Assembly (NCBI GenBank): GCA_963715255.1
Contig: CAVQRN010000002.1
Location: 1-64,000, forward strand
From: JAHEEL01 sp963715255
GTDB taxonomy: Bacteria; Actinomycetota; Acidimicrobiia; Spongiisociales; UBA5794
Direction: 5' to 3'
Length of the DNA stretch: 64,000 bases
Shown here piece after piece: positions 45,373-54,657 of this stretch. Below the pieces are notes generated by a model. The model ran no database searches, was not told the origin of the DNA, and was given only the letters and a program-made list of their open reading frames with translations. The translations under genes were made by a program, and so were the position numbers. Numbering within the stretch: position 1 is the first letter of the stretch; every line of letters begins with the position of its first letter.

Positions 45373-46310
45373 CGAACGATCCTGGTGCCTGTCTCGCCGG
45401 CCATGGCGCGCTCGAGGTTCTGCGGGTTGGTGATCAGCGCTTCCTTGCCGCCGGCCTCGAGGAACTGAACGACGGCACGCATCTTCGGCGCCATCGACCC
45501 TTCCGCGAAGTGGCCGCCTTCGGCGAGGTACTGCTTCACCTCGGCGAGTGTGAATTGGTCGACCCACCGCTGCTCCGGCGTACCGAAGTTGAGGGCGACC
45601 TGTTCCACTGCCGTGGAGATCAACAGCAGGTCCGCGTCGACCTGGACGGCCAAGAGAGCGGACGCGAGGTCCTTGTCGATCACCGCGGCGATCCCTTCGA
45701 GATCGCCTGCCGCGTTCGTGATGACGGGGATACCGCCGCCACCGACCGCGATCGTCACCACGCCTGCGTCGAGAAGGTCACGGATGACCTCGATTTCGAC
45801 AATGCGCATCGGCTGCGGGGAGGCAACCACGCGACGCCACCCGCGGCCGGCATCCTCACGGATGTCCCAGCCTTCCACGTCGCGCCGGCGCTTCGCGTCC
45901 GCCTCTTCCATGAACGAGCCGATCGGCTTGCTCGCACTGGCGAAGGCTGGATCGTTTGCGTCAACCTCGACCTGCGTGACGATGGTCGCGACACTCTTGG
46001 AGATGCCGCGCTGGCGGAAGTCGTTGACCAGGTTCTGCTGAAGCATGTACCCAATCGCGCCCTGCGTGTCGGCCCCGCAGTAGTCGAGGGGCACTTCGTG
46101 CAATTCGCTGCTCGCCATCTCGGATCGGCGCAGGATGAATCCAACCTGCGGGCCGTTGCCGTGTGAGATGGCCACGTCCCAGCCCTGCTCGACGAGCGAG
46201 GCGATGTGGTCGTCGGTCTCGGCCGCAGCACCGTATTGGTCCTGTACCGACTGGTGGTCTCCGTCCGGAATCAGTGAATTGCCACCGATGGCAATAACGA
46301 GCCTCGGCAT
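45369..46310 (-). CDS. arcC: carbamate kinase
   Basis: Converts carbamoyl phosphate and ADP to ATP, CO2 and ammonia. The 313-residue amino-acid-kinase-fold protein has LVIAIGGNSLIPDGDHQSVQ, ISHGNGPQVGFILRRSEM, TIAVGGGGIPVITNAAGDLE and ALLAVQVDADLLLISTAVEQ. The Lys and active-site positions are intact. ATG at 46310 shares its A with the stop of the carbamoyltransferase (TGATG). It is the probable ATP-recovery step of this cluster, as YqeA is in E. coli. Confidence 0.95.
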   Translation of the reverse strand: MPRLVIAIGGNSLIPDGDHQSVQDQYGAAAETDDHIASLVEQGWDVAISHGNGPQVGFILRRSEMASSELHEVPLDYCGADTQGAIGYMLQQNLVNDFRQRGISKSVATIVTQVEVDANDPAFASASKPIGSFMEEADAKRRRDVEGWDIREDAGRGWRRVVASPQPMRIVEIEVIRDLLDAGVVTIAVGGGGIPVITNAAGDLEGIAAVIDKDLASALLAVQVDADLLLISTAVEQVALNFGTPEQRWVDQFTLAEVKQYLAEGGHFAEGSMAPKMRAVVQFLEAGGKEALITNPQNLERAMAGETGTRIVR

Positions 46311-47260
46311 CACTCCCACACTCCGAGGATCGACGAGAGGAGCGCCATACGCATGACAACGCCGTTGTACGCCTCTTGCCAGTAGCGGGCGTGCCGGGAG
46401 TCGTCGACCTCGGGAAGGAGCTCGTCACGCCGCGGGAGCGAGTGGAGGATGATGGAGCTGCTCTTGGCACGCGCCATCACCTCTGAGGTCACCTGGTAGT
46501 TGGCCGAGGTGCGTCCGTAGACCTCCTGCTTCTCCTGTCGGGCTTGTGTGTAGTCGGGTTGGACAACCGGCTCCATGTAGATGACATCGGCATCGGCGAT
46601 GGCCTCATCAATGTGGTCGACGATGCGGTAGTTGGTGCCCTTCTCGTCGAGTTCGGCGAGGAACTCGGGGAGCGGCGACATCTCTTCGGGGGCCAAGATG
46701 ATCATCTCGGCATCGAATTGCGACAGTGCATATCCAAGCGAGTGCATAGTGCGCATGCGATGGTCGCCGACAGCGAGGATCGTCTTGCCGTCGACCGATC
46801 CCATTTCCTTGGTGATCGTGTAGAGGTCGGTAAGGATCTGGGTCGGGTGCTCGCCCCAGCCGTCGCCACCGTTGATGACGGGGACTGAAGACCACCTGGC
46901 AGCCTCATGCGGTGCGCCCTGGTCGAAGTGACGCATCACAATGACGTCGCCGTAGTACTCCAACATGTGGACGGTGTCCTTGATCGACTCCTGATAGAAG
47001 TCGCCGGCACGTGTCATCTTGGCATCGGAGAATCCGGTCACATGACCACCGAGGCGGTGCATGGCGGCCTCATGAGCGAGACGGGTGCGGGTCGACGGCT
47101 GATAGAACGCCGTGACCATCGTCTTGTGTGCGAGGAGATCGGTGTTACGACGCTCCCGAGCGATGGGTTCGAGACGATCGGCGATCTCGAAGAGGTGGAA
47201 GAACTCGTTCCGTTCGAAATCCTTGAGCGAAAGGATGTCGCGTCCGGCAAAGCTACGCAT
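46310..47260 (-). CDS. aspartate/ornithine carbamoyltransferase family protein
   Basis: A 316-residue transcarbamylase. The carbamoyl-phosphate motif is AFYQPSTRTRLAHEAAMHRL. The second half has NGGDGWGEHPTQILTDLYTI (HPTQ), KTILAVGDHRMRTMHSLGYA and LHSLPRRDELLPEVDDSRHA, closer to aspartate than ornithine carbamoyltransferases. A second, different family member is encoded divergently at 48.1 kb. Next to carbamate kinase, it probably runs in the catabolic direction. The true acceptor is unknown; YgeW-type and other non-standard transcarbamylases are alternatives. Confidence 0.85.
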   Translation of the reverse strand: MRSFAGRDILSLKDFERNEFFHLFEIADRLEPIARERRNTDLLAHKTMVTAFYQPSTRTRLAHEAAMHRLGGHVTGFSDAKMTRAGDFYQESIKDTVHMLEYYGDVIVMRHFDQGAPHEAARWSSVPVINGGDGWGEHPTQILTDLYTITKEMGSVDGKTILAVGDHRMRTMHSLGYALSQFDAEMIILAPEEMSPLPEFLAELDEKGTNYRIVDHIDEAIADADVIYMEPVVQPDYTQARQEKQEVYGRTSANYQVTSEVMARAKSSSIILHSLPRRDELLPEVDDSRHARYWQEAYNGVVMRMALLSSILGVWE

Positions 47261-47292
47261 GGGTGCCCTCCTTCGGGCTGGCTTGATGGATT

Positions 47293-47320
47293 GGTCATAC
47301 CATAGTACGATATGATGACC
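47293..47320. promoter_or_regulatory. palindromic operator between divergent operons
   Basis: A 28-bp imperfect palindrome with arms GGTCAT...AT and AT...ATGACC lies in the 83-bp gap between the carbamoyltransferase start and the GntR start. It overlaps the likely promoters on both strands. It is probably the binding site of the adjacent GntR regulator. Confidence 0.6.
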
Positions 47321-47343
47321 GTACGCCAATCAGAATTCTTCGC

Positions 47344-48075
47344 ATGATCACACGCAACCCATCGCTCACCGACCAGGTGAAGTCGAACATCAAAGGGCGC
47401 ATCGTCAACGACGAGTTCGATGGCGGTCGCATCCCCCCTGAAACGGAACTCGCAACCGATCTCGGTGTGAGCCGCACGACGGTGCGCGACGCCCTCAGCC
47501 GCCTCGAGCACGAAGGTGCGATCTATCGCAGACAAGGCGCCGGAACGTTCGTCAACGCACCGGGGCTGCAGATACGGTCGCGTCTCGAAGAGATCTGGTC
47601 CTACGAGCAGGTGCTCGAGGATCACGGCTACACGCCATCGGTCAGGGTTCTCTCCAGCCATGCCCGTCCCGCCGATGACGACACCGTCGAGATCCTCGCC
47701 CTCGAACCGAATGCCCCCGTTCTCATCATCGAGAAGCTCTTCCTCGAAGACAACGAACCGGTGATTCTGACGATCAACCAGATCCCGATCCGGATCGTCC
47801 ACGACGCCGAGTACGAGGAGGACGAAGCGACCCCGATCTACGAGTTCCTCGAAGACCACTGTGATCGCACGCTCGGCTACTACCTCTCAGAGATCATTCC
47901 CGTATCCCTCGACGCCGACACGGCGGCGAAGCTCGGGGTTGAACCCGGTACGCTTGCCATCTCGTTCGACGAGATCGGCTTCGACCAGAACAACGAGCCC
48001 GTCGTGAGGGCGACGTCGTATTTTCGCGACGACCTCCTCCGGTTCCGGCTCATACGAAGGAAGAGCGGGAAATGA
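47344..48075 (+). CDS. GntR-family regulator (HutC/UTRA type)
   Basis: A 243-residue transcription factor. The winged helix is at residues 5-70 (GGRIPPETELATDLGVSRTT, then VRDALSRLEHEGAIYRRQG). The UTRA effector domain is at about 90-240 (VLIIEKLFLEDNEPVILTIN and YYLSEIIPVSLDA). It lies between two divergent operons and probably controls both in response to a pathway metabolite. The ligand cannot be inferred. Confidence 0.92.
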   Translation: MITRNPSLTDQVKSNIKGRIVNDEFDGGRIPPETELATDLGVSRTTVRDALSRLEHEGAIYRRQGAGTFVNAPGLQIRSRLEEIWSYEQVLEDHGYTPSVRVLSSHARPADDDTVEILALEPNAPVLIIEKLFLEDNEPVILTINQIPIRIVHDAEYEEDEATPIYEFLEDHCDRTLGYYLSEIIPVSLDADTAAKLGVEPGTLAISFDEIGFDQNNEPVVRATSYFRDDLLRFRLIRRKSGK

Positions 48076-48115
48076 ACCCGTGTGAACAGATCCCCGAACT
48101 GCAAAGGAGCAGTTG

Positions 48116-49090
48116 ATGCAAACCCACTTGCACGGTCGCGACATGATCACGACCCAGGAATGGACCAAGGACGAACTCGATACGGTGATCGACATCGCCC
48201 TCGACCTGAAGCGCCGCCGGGCCCTCGGTGAACCTCACGCCCTGCTGCGCGACAAGGTTCTCGCGATGTTGTTCTTCTTCTCGAGCACGCGGACCCGTGC
48301 GAGCTTCGAAGCCGGTATGGCTCAACTCGGCGGACATGCCATGTTCCTCGACTCGACGGCGACCCAGATTGGTCATGGCGACACGTGGAAAGAGATCGGC
48401 GACATCCTCGGCCGCTACAACGACGGCATCGCGATCCGCAACGTGGACTGGGGCATCGGTAATGACTACATCCGCGCGGTTGCAGAAGCCAGTCGCACGC
48501 CGGTCCTCAACATGCAGTGCGACCAGTTCCATCCTTTCCAGGCGCTCGCCGACCTGCTCACGGTCATCGAGCAGAAGGGTGATCCCCGCAAGCTCACGAT
48601 CAACGTCTCGTACGCGTATGCGTCGAGCTATCAGAAGCCGATCTCCGTCCCACAGAGCGAGATTCTCCTGATGACCCGCTACGGCGCGAACGTGCGTCTC
48701 ACGCGGCCACCGGAGTTCAAGCTCATGCCAGACGTCGTGGCCCAGGCCCAGGAGAACGCAAAGAAGTACCACGGTTCGTTCGAGATCCTCGAGGACTTCG
48801 AAGAGGGCATGGTCGGTGCAGACGTCGTCTATGCCAAAGCGTGGGGTTCGATGCTCACCACGTCCGACCACGAAGAGTCGGCGAAGATCTCCGACAACTA
48901 CAAGGATTGGATCGTCGACCCGCGGCGTATGGAGATGGCCAAAGAAGACGCCATCTACATGCACCCGCTCCCGGCGGACCGCAATATCGAGGTCGCCGAC
49001 GCCGTCATCGACGGACGTTGGAGCCGCGTGTTCGACCAGGCCGAGAACCGGCTCCACACCCAGAAGGCGGTGATGGCACTCACGATGTGA
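48116..49090 (+). CDS. carbamoyltransferase, YgeW/OTC-like
   Basis: A 324-residue transcarbamylase starting at ATG 48116 with AAAGGAG upstream. The carbamoyl-phosphate motif is FFFSSTRTRASFEAGMAQLG. It has CDQFHPFQALADLLTVIEQ (HPxQ), ADVVYAKAWGSM in place of the ornithine DxxxSMG loop, and YMHPLPADRNIEVADAVIDG. The acceptor loop differs from both ornithine and aspartate enzymes and recalls YgeW/ureidosuccinate-type transcarbamylases, though YgeW proteins are usually longer. It is the first structural gene after the regulator. Confidence 0.85.
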   Translation: MQTHLHGRDMITTQEWTKDELDTVIDIALDLKRRRALGEPHALLRDKVLAMLFFFSSTRTRASFEAGMAQLGGHAMFLDSTATQIGHGDTWKEIGDILGRYNDGIAIRNVDWGIGNDYIRAVAEASRTPVLNMQCDQFHPFQALADLLTVIEQKGDPRKLTINVSYAYASSYQKPISVPQSEILLMTRYGANVRLTRPPEFKLMPDVVAQAQENAKKYHGSFEILEDFEEGMVGADVVYAKAWGSMLTTSDHEESAKISDNYKDWIVDPRRMEMAKEDAIYMHPLPADRNIEVADAVIDGRWSRVFDQAENRLHTQKAVMALTM

Positions 49091-49136
49091 GCGCTGTCGT
49101 CTGTCCGTTGGGTCGCACCACGAAAGGATGTACGAG

Positions 49137-50483
49137 GTGCAGCAGCAATCAATGACCGAGTTCATGGACCACGTGATTTCGAAGTCCGCCGCCCAGTTCG
49201 AATTCCATCAGGCCGTGCACGAAGTGATCGAGTCGGTCTGGCCGGTCTTCGAGCGCCACCCGGAGTATCTGGAAGCCCGGATCCCCCACCGCATGGTGGA
49301 GGCAGAGCGGATCATCATCTTCCGGGTCCCGTGGATCGACGACTCCGGCGACGTGCAGGTGAACCGCGGGTTCCGTGTCGAGATGAACAGCGCCATCGGC
49401 CCCTACAAGGGCGGTCTGCGCTTTCATCCATCGGTGAACCTGGGAATCCTGAAGTTCCTCGCATTCGAACAAACCTTCAAGAACGCCCTCACGACGTTGC
49501 CGCTTGGCGGCGGCAAGGGCGGTTCCGACTTCGACCCGAAGGGCAAGACCGACTGCGAGGTCATGCGGTTCACCCAGGCGTTCATGAGCGAACTCTTCCG
49601 GCACATCGGTCTGCGCACCGACGTCCCCGCCGGGGACATGGGGGTTGGTGCTCGGGAGATCGGCTACATGTTCGGCATGTACAAGAAGCTCGCAAACGAG
49701 TTCTCCGGCATCCTCACCGGCAAGGGCATCGGCTGGGGTGGGAGTCTCATCCGGCCCGAGTCAACCGGCTACGGAACGGTCTACTTCGCCGAGGAAATGT
49801 TCAGGGCGAAGAGCGAGAGTATCCACGGCAAGACGGTGCTCGTCTCCGGATCGGGGAACGTTGCCCAGTATGCCGTGGAGAATGTGAATCGCCTCGGCGG
49901 CAAGGCCGTGACGCTGTCGGACTCCGCCGGATACATCTACGACGCGGACGGTATCGATGCCGAAAAACTCGCCTGGGTGATGGATCTGAAGAACGTCCGT
50001 CGCGGTCGGATCAGCGAGTACGCAGAACAGTTCGGAGTCCAGTACTACGCGGGACAGCGGCCGTGGGCCGTCGAGGGTGCCGACGTGGCGCTCCCCTGTG
50101 CGACACAGAACGAACTCGACGTGGAAGACGCCAAGCAACTCCTCGCTCACGGCGTTCGAATCGTGGCAGAGGGTGCGAACATGCCGACGGAGCCCGATGC
50201 CGTCCGGCTCCTCATCGACAACGGGGTGCTGTTCGGCCCCGGCAAGGCGGTTAATGCCGGTGGCGTCGCGACCAGCGGACTCGAGATGGCCCAGAACGCC
50301 GGGTTCACATCGTGGACCCGAGAAGAGGTCGATGCGAAACTGCTCGGCATCATGACCGAGATCCATCGCAGCTGTCGCGAGACCGCAGAGGAGTTCGACG
50401 TTCCGGACAACTACGTCGTCGGAGCGAATATCGCAGGTTTCCGCAAGGTGGCAGATGCCATGCTCGACCAGGGCGTGGTGTAG
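49137..50483 (+). CDS. gdhA: glutamate dehydrogenase
   Basis: Interconverts glutamate and 2-oxoglutarate plus ammonia. The protein is about 448 residues, the length of NADP-type hexameric enzymes. It has SAIGPYKGGLRFHPSVNLGI, TLPLGGGKGGSDFDPKGKTD (catalytic Lys), LRTDVPAGDMGVGAREIGYM and the Rossmann motif VLVSGSGNVAQYAVENVNRL. GTG at 49137 is preferred because GAAAGGA lies 9 nt upstream; ATG at 49128 or 49152 are alternatives. In this cluster it would release or assimilate the ammonia freed from nitrogen compounds. Confidence 0.93.
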   Translation: MQQQSMTEFMDHVISKSAAQFEFHQAVHEVIESVWPVFERHPEYLEARIPHRMVEAERIIIFRVPWIDDSGDVQVNRGFRVEMNSAIGPYKGGLRFHPSVNLGILKFLAFEQTFKNALTTLPLGGGKGGSDFDPKGKTDCEVMRFTQAFMSELFRHIGLRTDVPAGDMGVGAREIGYMFGMYKKLANEFSGILTGKGIGWGGSLIRPESTGYGTVYFAEEMFRAKSESIHGKTVLVSGSGNVAQYAVENVNRLGGKAVTLSDSAGYIYDADGIDAEKLAWVMDLKNVRRGRISEYAEQFGVQYYAGQRPWAVEGADVALPCATQNELDVEDAKQLLAHGVRIVAEGANMPTEPDAVRLLIDNGVLFGPGKAVNAGGVATSGLEMAQNAGFTSWTREEVDAKLLGIMTEIHRSCRETAEEFDVPDNYVVGANIAGFRKVADAMLDQGVV

Positions 50484-50495
50484 GGAGGTTTGACT

Positions 50496-50888
50496 ATGAC
50501 AAGGAAAATCGTTGGCTATTTCGGAGGGACCGACTCGACGCTGTTGACCGATCTCGTCTGTGATCACTATGACACGGTGCCGATTTCGAACGGGTTCGAC
50601 AACCATGGCATGAACGTACGGATCATCAACAACGAAAACCGGGTCGACGTCCTGATCGGATACGTCCACAAGATCTTCGCCCCGGCGGACAGTGTGCAGC
50701 CCGGGGGTGTCACCTACGAGGACATCTTCCACGTCTGCCGCACCTTCAACATCCCGCTGCTCCTCGAAGTCCACAACGGACTCCATGAGAAGGCGAGGAG
50801 CCTGTTCAACAACATCCCGGATGTCGTGCAGTTCATCGATCCGAGCGACATGCTCGGAGCCGTACGGGAGGTCCTGAAGACCGAGTAG
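50496..50888 (+). CDS. conserved-looking hypothetical protein
   Basis: A 130-residue soluble protein with GGGAGG 7 nt before its ATG, 12 bp after gdhA. It opens KIVGYFGGTDSTLLTDLVCD and contains NGFDNHGMNVRIINNENRVD and VLIGYVHKIFAPADSV. The Gly-rich start and alternating strands suggest a small alpha/beta, perhaps nucleotide-binding, fold. I recognise no family. Its tight position between glutamate dehydrogenase and an aminotransferase points to a role in the same amino-acid pathway. Confidence 0.75.
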   Translation: MTRKIVGYFGGTDSTLLTDLVCDHYDTVPISNGFDNHGMNVRIINNENRVDVLIGYVHKIFAPADSVQPGGVTYEDIFHVCRTFNIPLLLEVHNGLHEKARSLFNNIPDVVQFIDPSDMLGAVREVLKTE

Positions 50889-51010
50889 GTGACGCTTCGG
50901 CGTTCTCGACAGTTGAGAGAGGGGACGCCCAATAGCTCCCAAGGAATGGACCGTGCACAACCCGAGCGTTGACCGTCGCGTCATCGTCACATAGCAAGGA
51001 GCCCCCAAAC

Positions 51011-52204
51011 ATGCGCATCGCCAATCGGATCGCCAACCTCGGAACCGAAACTGCCTTCGCGGTATCGGGCGAGGCCGCCGCATTCGCTGCCGAGGGGAAT
51101 CGGGTCTACCCGTTCCACCTCGGCGACATCAACCTCCCAACCCCGTCGACCGTGGTCGAAGGAGCAACAAAGGCCATCGCAGACGGCAAGACGGGCTACT
51201 GCCCGAACGCGGGGATCCCGCAGCTGCGCGAGGCGCTCGCTGCCGACGTCGCCGCGTCCCACAACACCGACTACACGGCTGAGAACGTGGTCATGCAGCC
51301 CGGGGGGAAACCCACGATCGGCAAGTTCATCCTGACCATGATGAACCCGGGCGACGAAGTGCTCTATCCGAACCCCGGCTACCCGATCTACGAGTCCCAG
51401 ATCGAGTTCAACGGCGGAGTCGCCGTCCCGTACGGGTACGTCGAAGGCACCGAGAACTTCGAGTTCGACTTCGACTCTATCGAGCGCGGTATCACCGACA
51501 AGACCCGCCTGTTGATCCTCAACGATCTCCAGAACCCGATGGGTGCCGAATGCTCGATCGAGGAGCATGAGAAACTCGCTGAATTGGTCCGCAACCACAA
51601 CCTGTATGTGCTCGCCGACGAGGCGTATTTCGACATGCGTTACTCGGGGAAGAGCACGTCGTTCGTCGAACAGCCGGGAATGGCAGAGCGCACCGTCGTG
51701 CTCTACACCTTCTCGAAGAAGTTCGCGATGACCGGATGGCGTCTGGGTGCGAGCATCGGTCCGAAAGAGATCGTCGATGTGATCGCCAAGATCAACGTCA
51801 ACGACGAATCCTGCTCGAATCACTTCATCCAGTACGGCGCTCTCGCCGGACTCGAGGGTGACCAGAGTGAACCCCAGGCGATCCTCAACACACTCGAAGC
51901 ACGGAGAGACGCAACCGCCAAAGGTCTGAACGCCATCGACGGGATCCACACCTTCACGCCGAACGCCACCTTCTACCTGTTCCCGAACGTCACCGAGTTG
52001 ATGGCTCGCAAGGGCATGAGCAACTACGAGGAGTTCCGTCGCGCAGCACTCCACGCGACCGGGGTGTCGTTCACGTCACGGATCCACTTCGGCCGCGAAC
52101 TCGAAGGCGAGCAGAACAAGTACATCCGTCTCGCCTACTCCGGTATCAACATCCCAGACATCGAAGAAGGCCTTGGTCTGCTGAAGGACTGGGCAGAGGC
52201 TTAG
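51011..52204 (+). CDS. class I/II pyridoxal-phosphate aminotransferase
   Basis: A 397-residue fold-type I enzyme with AAGGAG 8 nt before the ATG. PLP contacts are LLILNDLQNPMGAECSIEE (the usual NNPxNPTG region, changed here), VLADEAYFDMRYSG (Asp and Tyr) and the Schiff-base Lys in YTFSKKFAMTGWRLG. The C-terminal substrate Arg is in NKYIRLAYSGINIPDIEEGL. It probably pairs with glutamate dehydrogenase to move amino groups. Amino-acid preference is unknown. The stop runs into a tandem repeat. Confidence 0.9.
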   Translation: MRIANRIANLGTETAFAVSGEAAAFAAEGNRVYPFHLGDINLPTPSTVVEGATKAIADGKTGYCPNAGIPQLREALAADVAASHNTDYTAENVVMQPGGKPTIGKFILTMMNPGDEVLYPNPGYPIYESQIEFNGGVAVPYGYVEGTENFEFDFDSIERGITDKTRLLILNDLQNPMGAECSIEEHEKLAELVRNHNLYVLADEAYFDMRYSGKSTSFVEQPGMAERTVVLYTFSKKFAMTGWRLGASIGPKEIVDVIAKINVNDESCSNHFIQYGALAGLEGDQSEPQAILNTLEARRDATAKGLNAIDGIHTFTPNATFYLFPNVTELMARKGMSNYEEFRRAALHATGVSFTSRIHFGRELEGEQNKYIRLAYSGINIPDIEEGLGLLKDWAEA

Positions 52205-52345
52205 AAGTAGCTGAGTAGCTGAGTAACTGAGTAACCGAGTAGCTGAGCAACCGAGTAGCTGGGTTGCCGAGGAAGGTCGGGAAGCCTTCATTCTCCGCTA
52301 CCCGGCTACTCGGCTACTCCGCTACCGGATTGCCGCGCTACCCAG
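52203..52345. repeat. AGTAGCTGAG tandem and inverted repeat
   Basis: At least six degenerate 10-bp units (AGTAGCTGAG type) run from about 52204 to 52270. After a short spacer, complementary CTACTCGG units follow at about 52300-52345. They can fold into a long imperfect hairpin between two convergent genes, including both stop regions. It is the clearest example of a repeat style also seen at 8.3, 24.1 and 59.4 kb. Confidence 0.75.
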
Positions 52346-54657
52346 CGAGAGCACTCAGATAGGCCTTGATCCGCCTCAGCTGTCCTTCACCGTCGAGCCC
52401 TGCTTCATGGACGACCATGTCGCCGGTGCCGGACCCGAGGTAGTGGCCCTTCTCGAAGGGATACATCGTGTGGGCGCGTCCCAGCTCGCTGTGAATCCAC
52501 CGATACATGGTCGGCAGCGTGAACCCGGTGATACCCATCGCCTGCTGGGCCGATGCCTCCGGGAAGATCGCCCGTTGCTCGGCGATCGAGAGTCTGTCGA
52601 ACAGTTCGGCGGACGTGACCAGATAGACATCGAGGTCGATCCCCGCCTCTGCCAGCAGCGGCAAGGTCTGATCGACGAAGGCGTAGGCCACCGCAGAGCC
52701 CTGCAGTACCACGGCGGCGTCGGCCGTGCCGGCAGCAGCGCGGCAGCTTGTAGAACCCCTGCGCCGCCATGCCGGCGGCTGCCAACCCGAGCGCATCGCG
52801 ATCGGGAATCGTCTCGCCGGGACGGGTGACGAACGGGGCGATCAGCGCCGGACGGGCCTGGAATGCCGCTGCCACGAGCGGCCACATCTCTGCCGGTTCC
52901 CAAGGCGTCAGGGTGATGCCCGTGCCCGGTACGAAATTCTCCTGCAACACCTGAAGCGCCTGCGGATCCGCGTGGGTGGGACCGTCCTCACCGGTCTTCA
53001 CGCCCGCATGTGCACAGACGAGCACGAACGGCCGGTACGGACCCGGTTCGGTCTCCTGTCGCGCCTGGTTGCCGATCGCGTGGAGCCGCGCCGGGATGTG
53101 TCCCAACGGTGCGAGGAAAGCGGCATACGACGCCACGGCTCCCACATGGATGCCGAAGGCCGATGCTCCGGAGAGCACACACGACAGTCCGTCCTCACAG
53201 ATGCCTCCGACGGACAACGACCGTGCTTCCGGATTGGCCGTCCGATGGTAGAAGCCATCGGGGAATCCTGCCCCTACGTCTGAGATCGCCGTCGACCCCA
53301 GCAAGTCGGCGGCCCCGATGAGGATCGCCCCGTCGGATTCCCGATTCAGATATCCCAGAACCCTGCCCAGTGCCTGTCGCAGCGCCAGCTTGTCACCTGG
53401 CTCCAACGCAAGTTCGCCCGGCACCGTCGCCGGATCCGCCGCCGCGAATATCCGTTCCACGTCCGGAACCCCGTCGCGGAGCTTCCTCCCCCGGGTCTCG
53501 AGACGATCCTTCGCGCGTGCGATACGGTCGGCCATGGCGGCCGTCATCTCATCGGACTCCAGCAGTGTTCGATACCGTTCCAGTGCGGCCCACTGCGCCG
53601 CTTCGACGGCGACCTCATCCGACGGGTCCGGCCTCTCCCAAGTATCGACGTCGTCACCGAACACGGGCCGCTGGGTGTCGAAGAACTCCGGGCTGCACAT
53701 GGCATGACCGCCACCGTGCGACTTCTTGCCCTCGATGCCGTACTGCCACCCCTTCGTCGTGCGATACACGATCGCGGTGGGCTGCCCGTTGTCCATCTCG
53801 GTCGCCATCCGCTGGGCGGTGAGCACCAACGCGAAGTCGAATCCGTCCGGGACGTAGATCACATTCCAGTCGTGCAGATAGAACAACTCCTTCGGATCCC
53901 ACTGCACGTAGTCGCCGGGTCGGTCGCCCTCGCGAGTCACCGCGTCCGAATCGATCGAGGACTGGTTCCAGTCGACATGCATCACCGCATTCGACAGGCC
54001 CGCTGTGCCGGCGAACGCCACCGCCTCAACGACCCGCCCCGGAGTCAGCCCACCTTCGCCCTCGATCAGATGCACCCGGGGCGCGTCGGTGCCGTAGGCG
54101 TCGGCAGCCGCCACCGCCAGGCCGAGCGACGATCCAACCCCGATTCCCGATGCACCGGTTGACAGTTTCACGAAGGGCGTCGCAGGAGTCGGATGCCCAT
54201 CCAGCGCTTTCGAGCCGAATCGCCGGAACAGAGGGGCCTGCCGGGCCGGATTGCGACGGAACCCGAGCAGATCCTCGAAGCGCAGCCGTAGATTCGCTTC
54301 GTCGGGTAGGAGTTCAGGCCGGGCGATTCGAGCGATCTCGTCGCGCAGGGCGAACATCGCGTACAGACCGAGCGCCTTGTGCCCGGCCGAGTACGAGATC
54401 AAGTCCTGATCCGTGCGGTTCGGATCGCCGATGTCGTAGTCCATGTCGTCGAACAACAACCCCGCCACGATGTGGCCAGACGACACCGAACCACCCGGGT
54501 GCCCGGACTGGGCGTAGTTGAACAGCACCGCACACAGCCCTCGGTACACATCGTCAAACCGCTTCAAGGCCGCCAGATCGTCCGGCATCGCTTCCGCCGG
54601 CTCTGACACCTCCACCCATGTTGCTCGTCGCGGTCCAAACGCTGGATTCGTGATCAC
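52338..54657 (-). CDS. transketolase-like thiamine-diphosphate enzyme, one frameshift
   Basis: A ThDP-dependent protein of about 770 residues. It has NYAQSGHPGGSVSSGHIVAG, the ThDP/Mg region IEGEGGLTPGRVVEAVAFAG then VMHVDWNQSSID, and a pyrimidine-domain segment (VGGICEDGLSCVLSGASAFG, then CAHAGVKTGEDGPTHADPQA). Near 52740 one extra base in CTGCCGCGC shifts the frame. The other frame continues AAAGTADAAVVLQGSAVAYA to the stop at 52338. This is a non-standard transketolase group whose substrate I cannot state. It is convergent with the aminotransferase operon and close to the molybdenum hydroxylase genes. Confidence 0.82.

Noticed and set aside
50987..52054. A 355-codon minus-strand open frame
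   Set aside because: Shadow of the aminotransferase gene.
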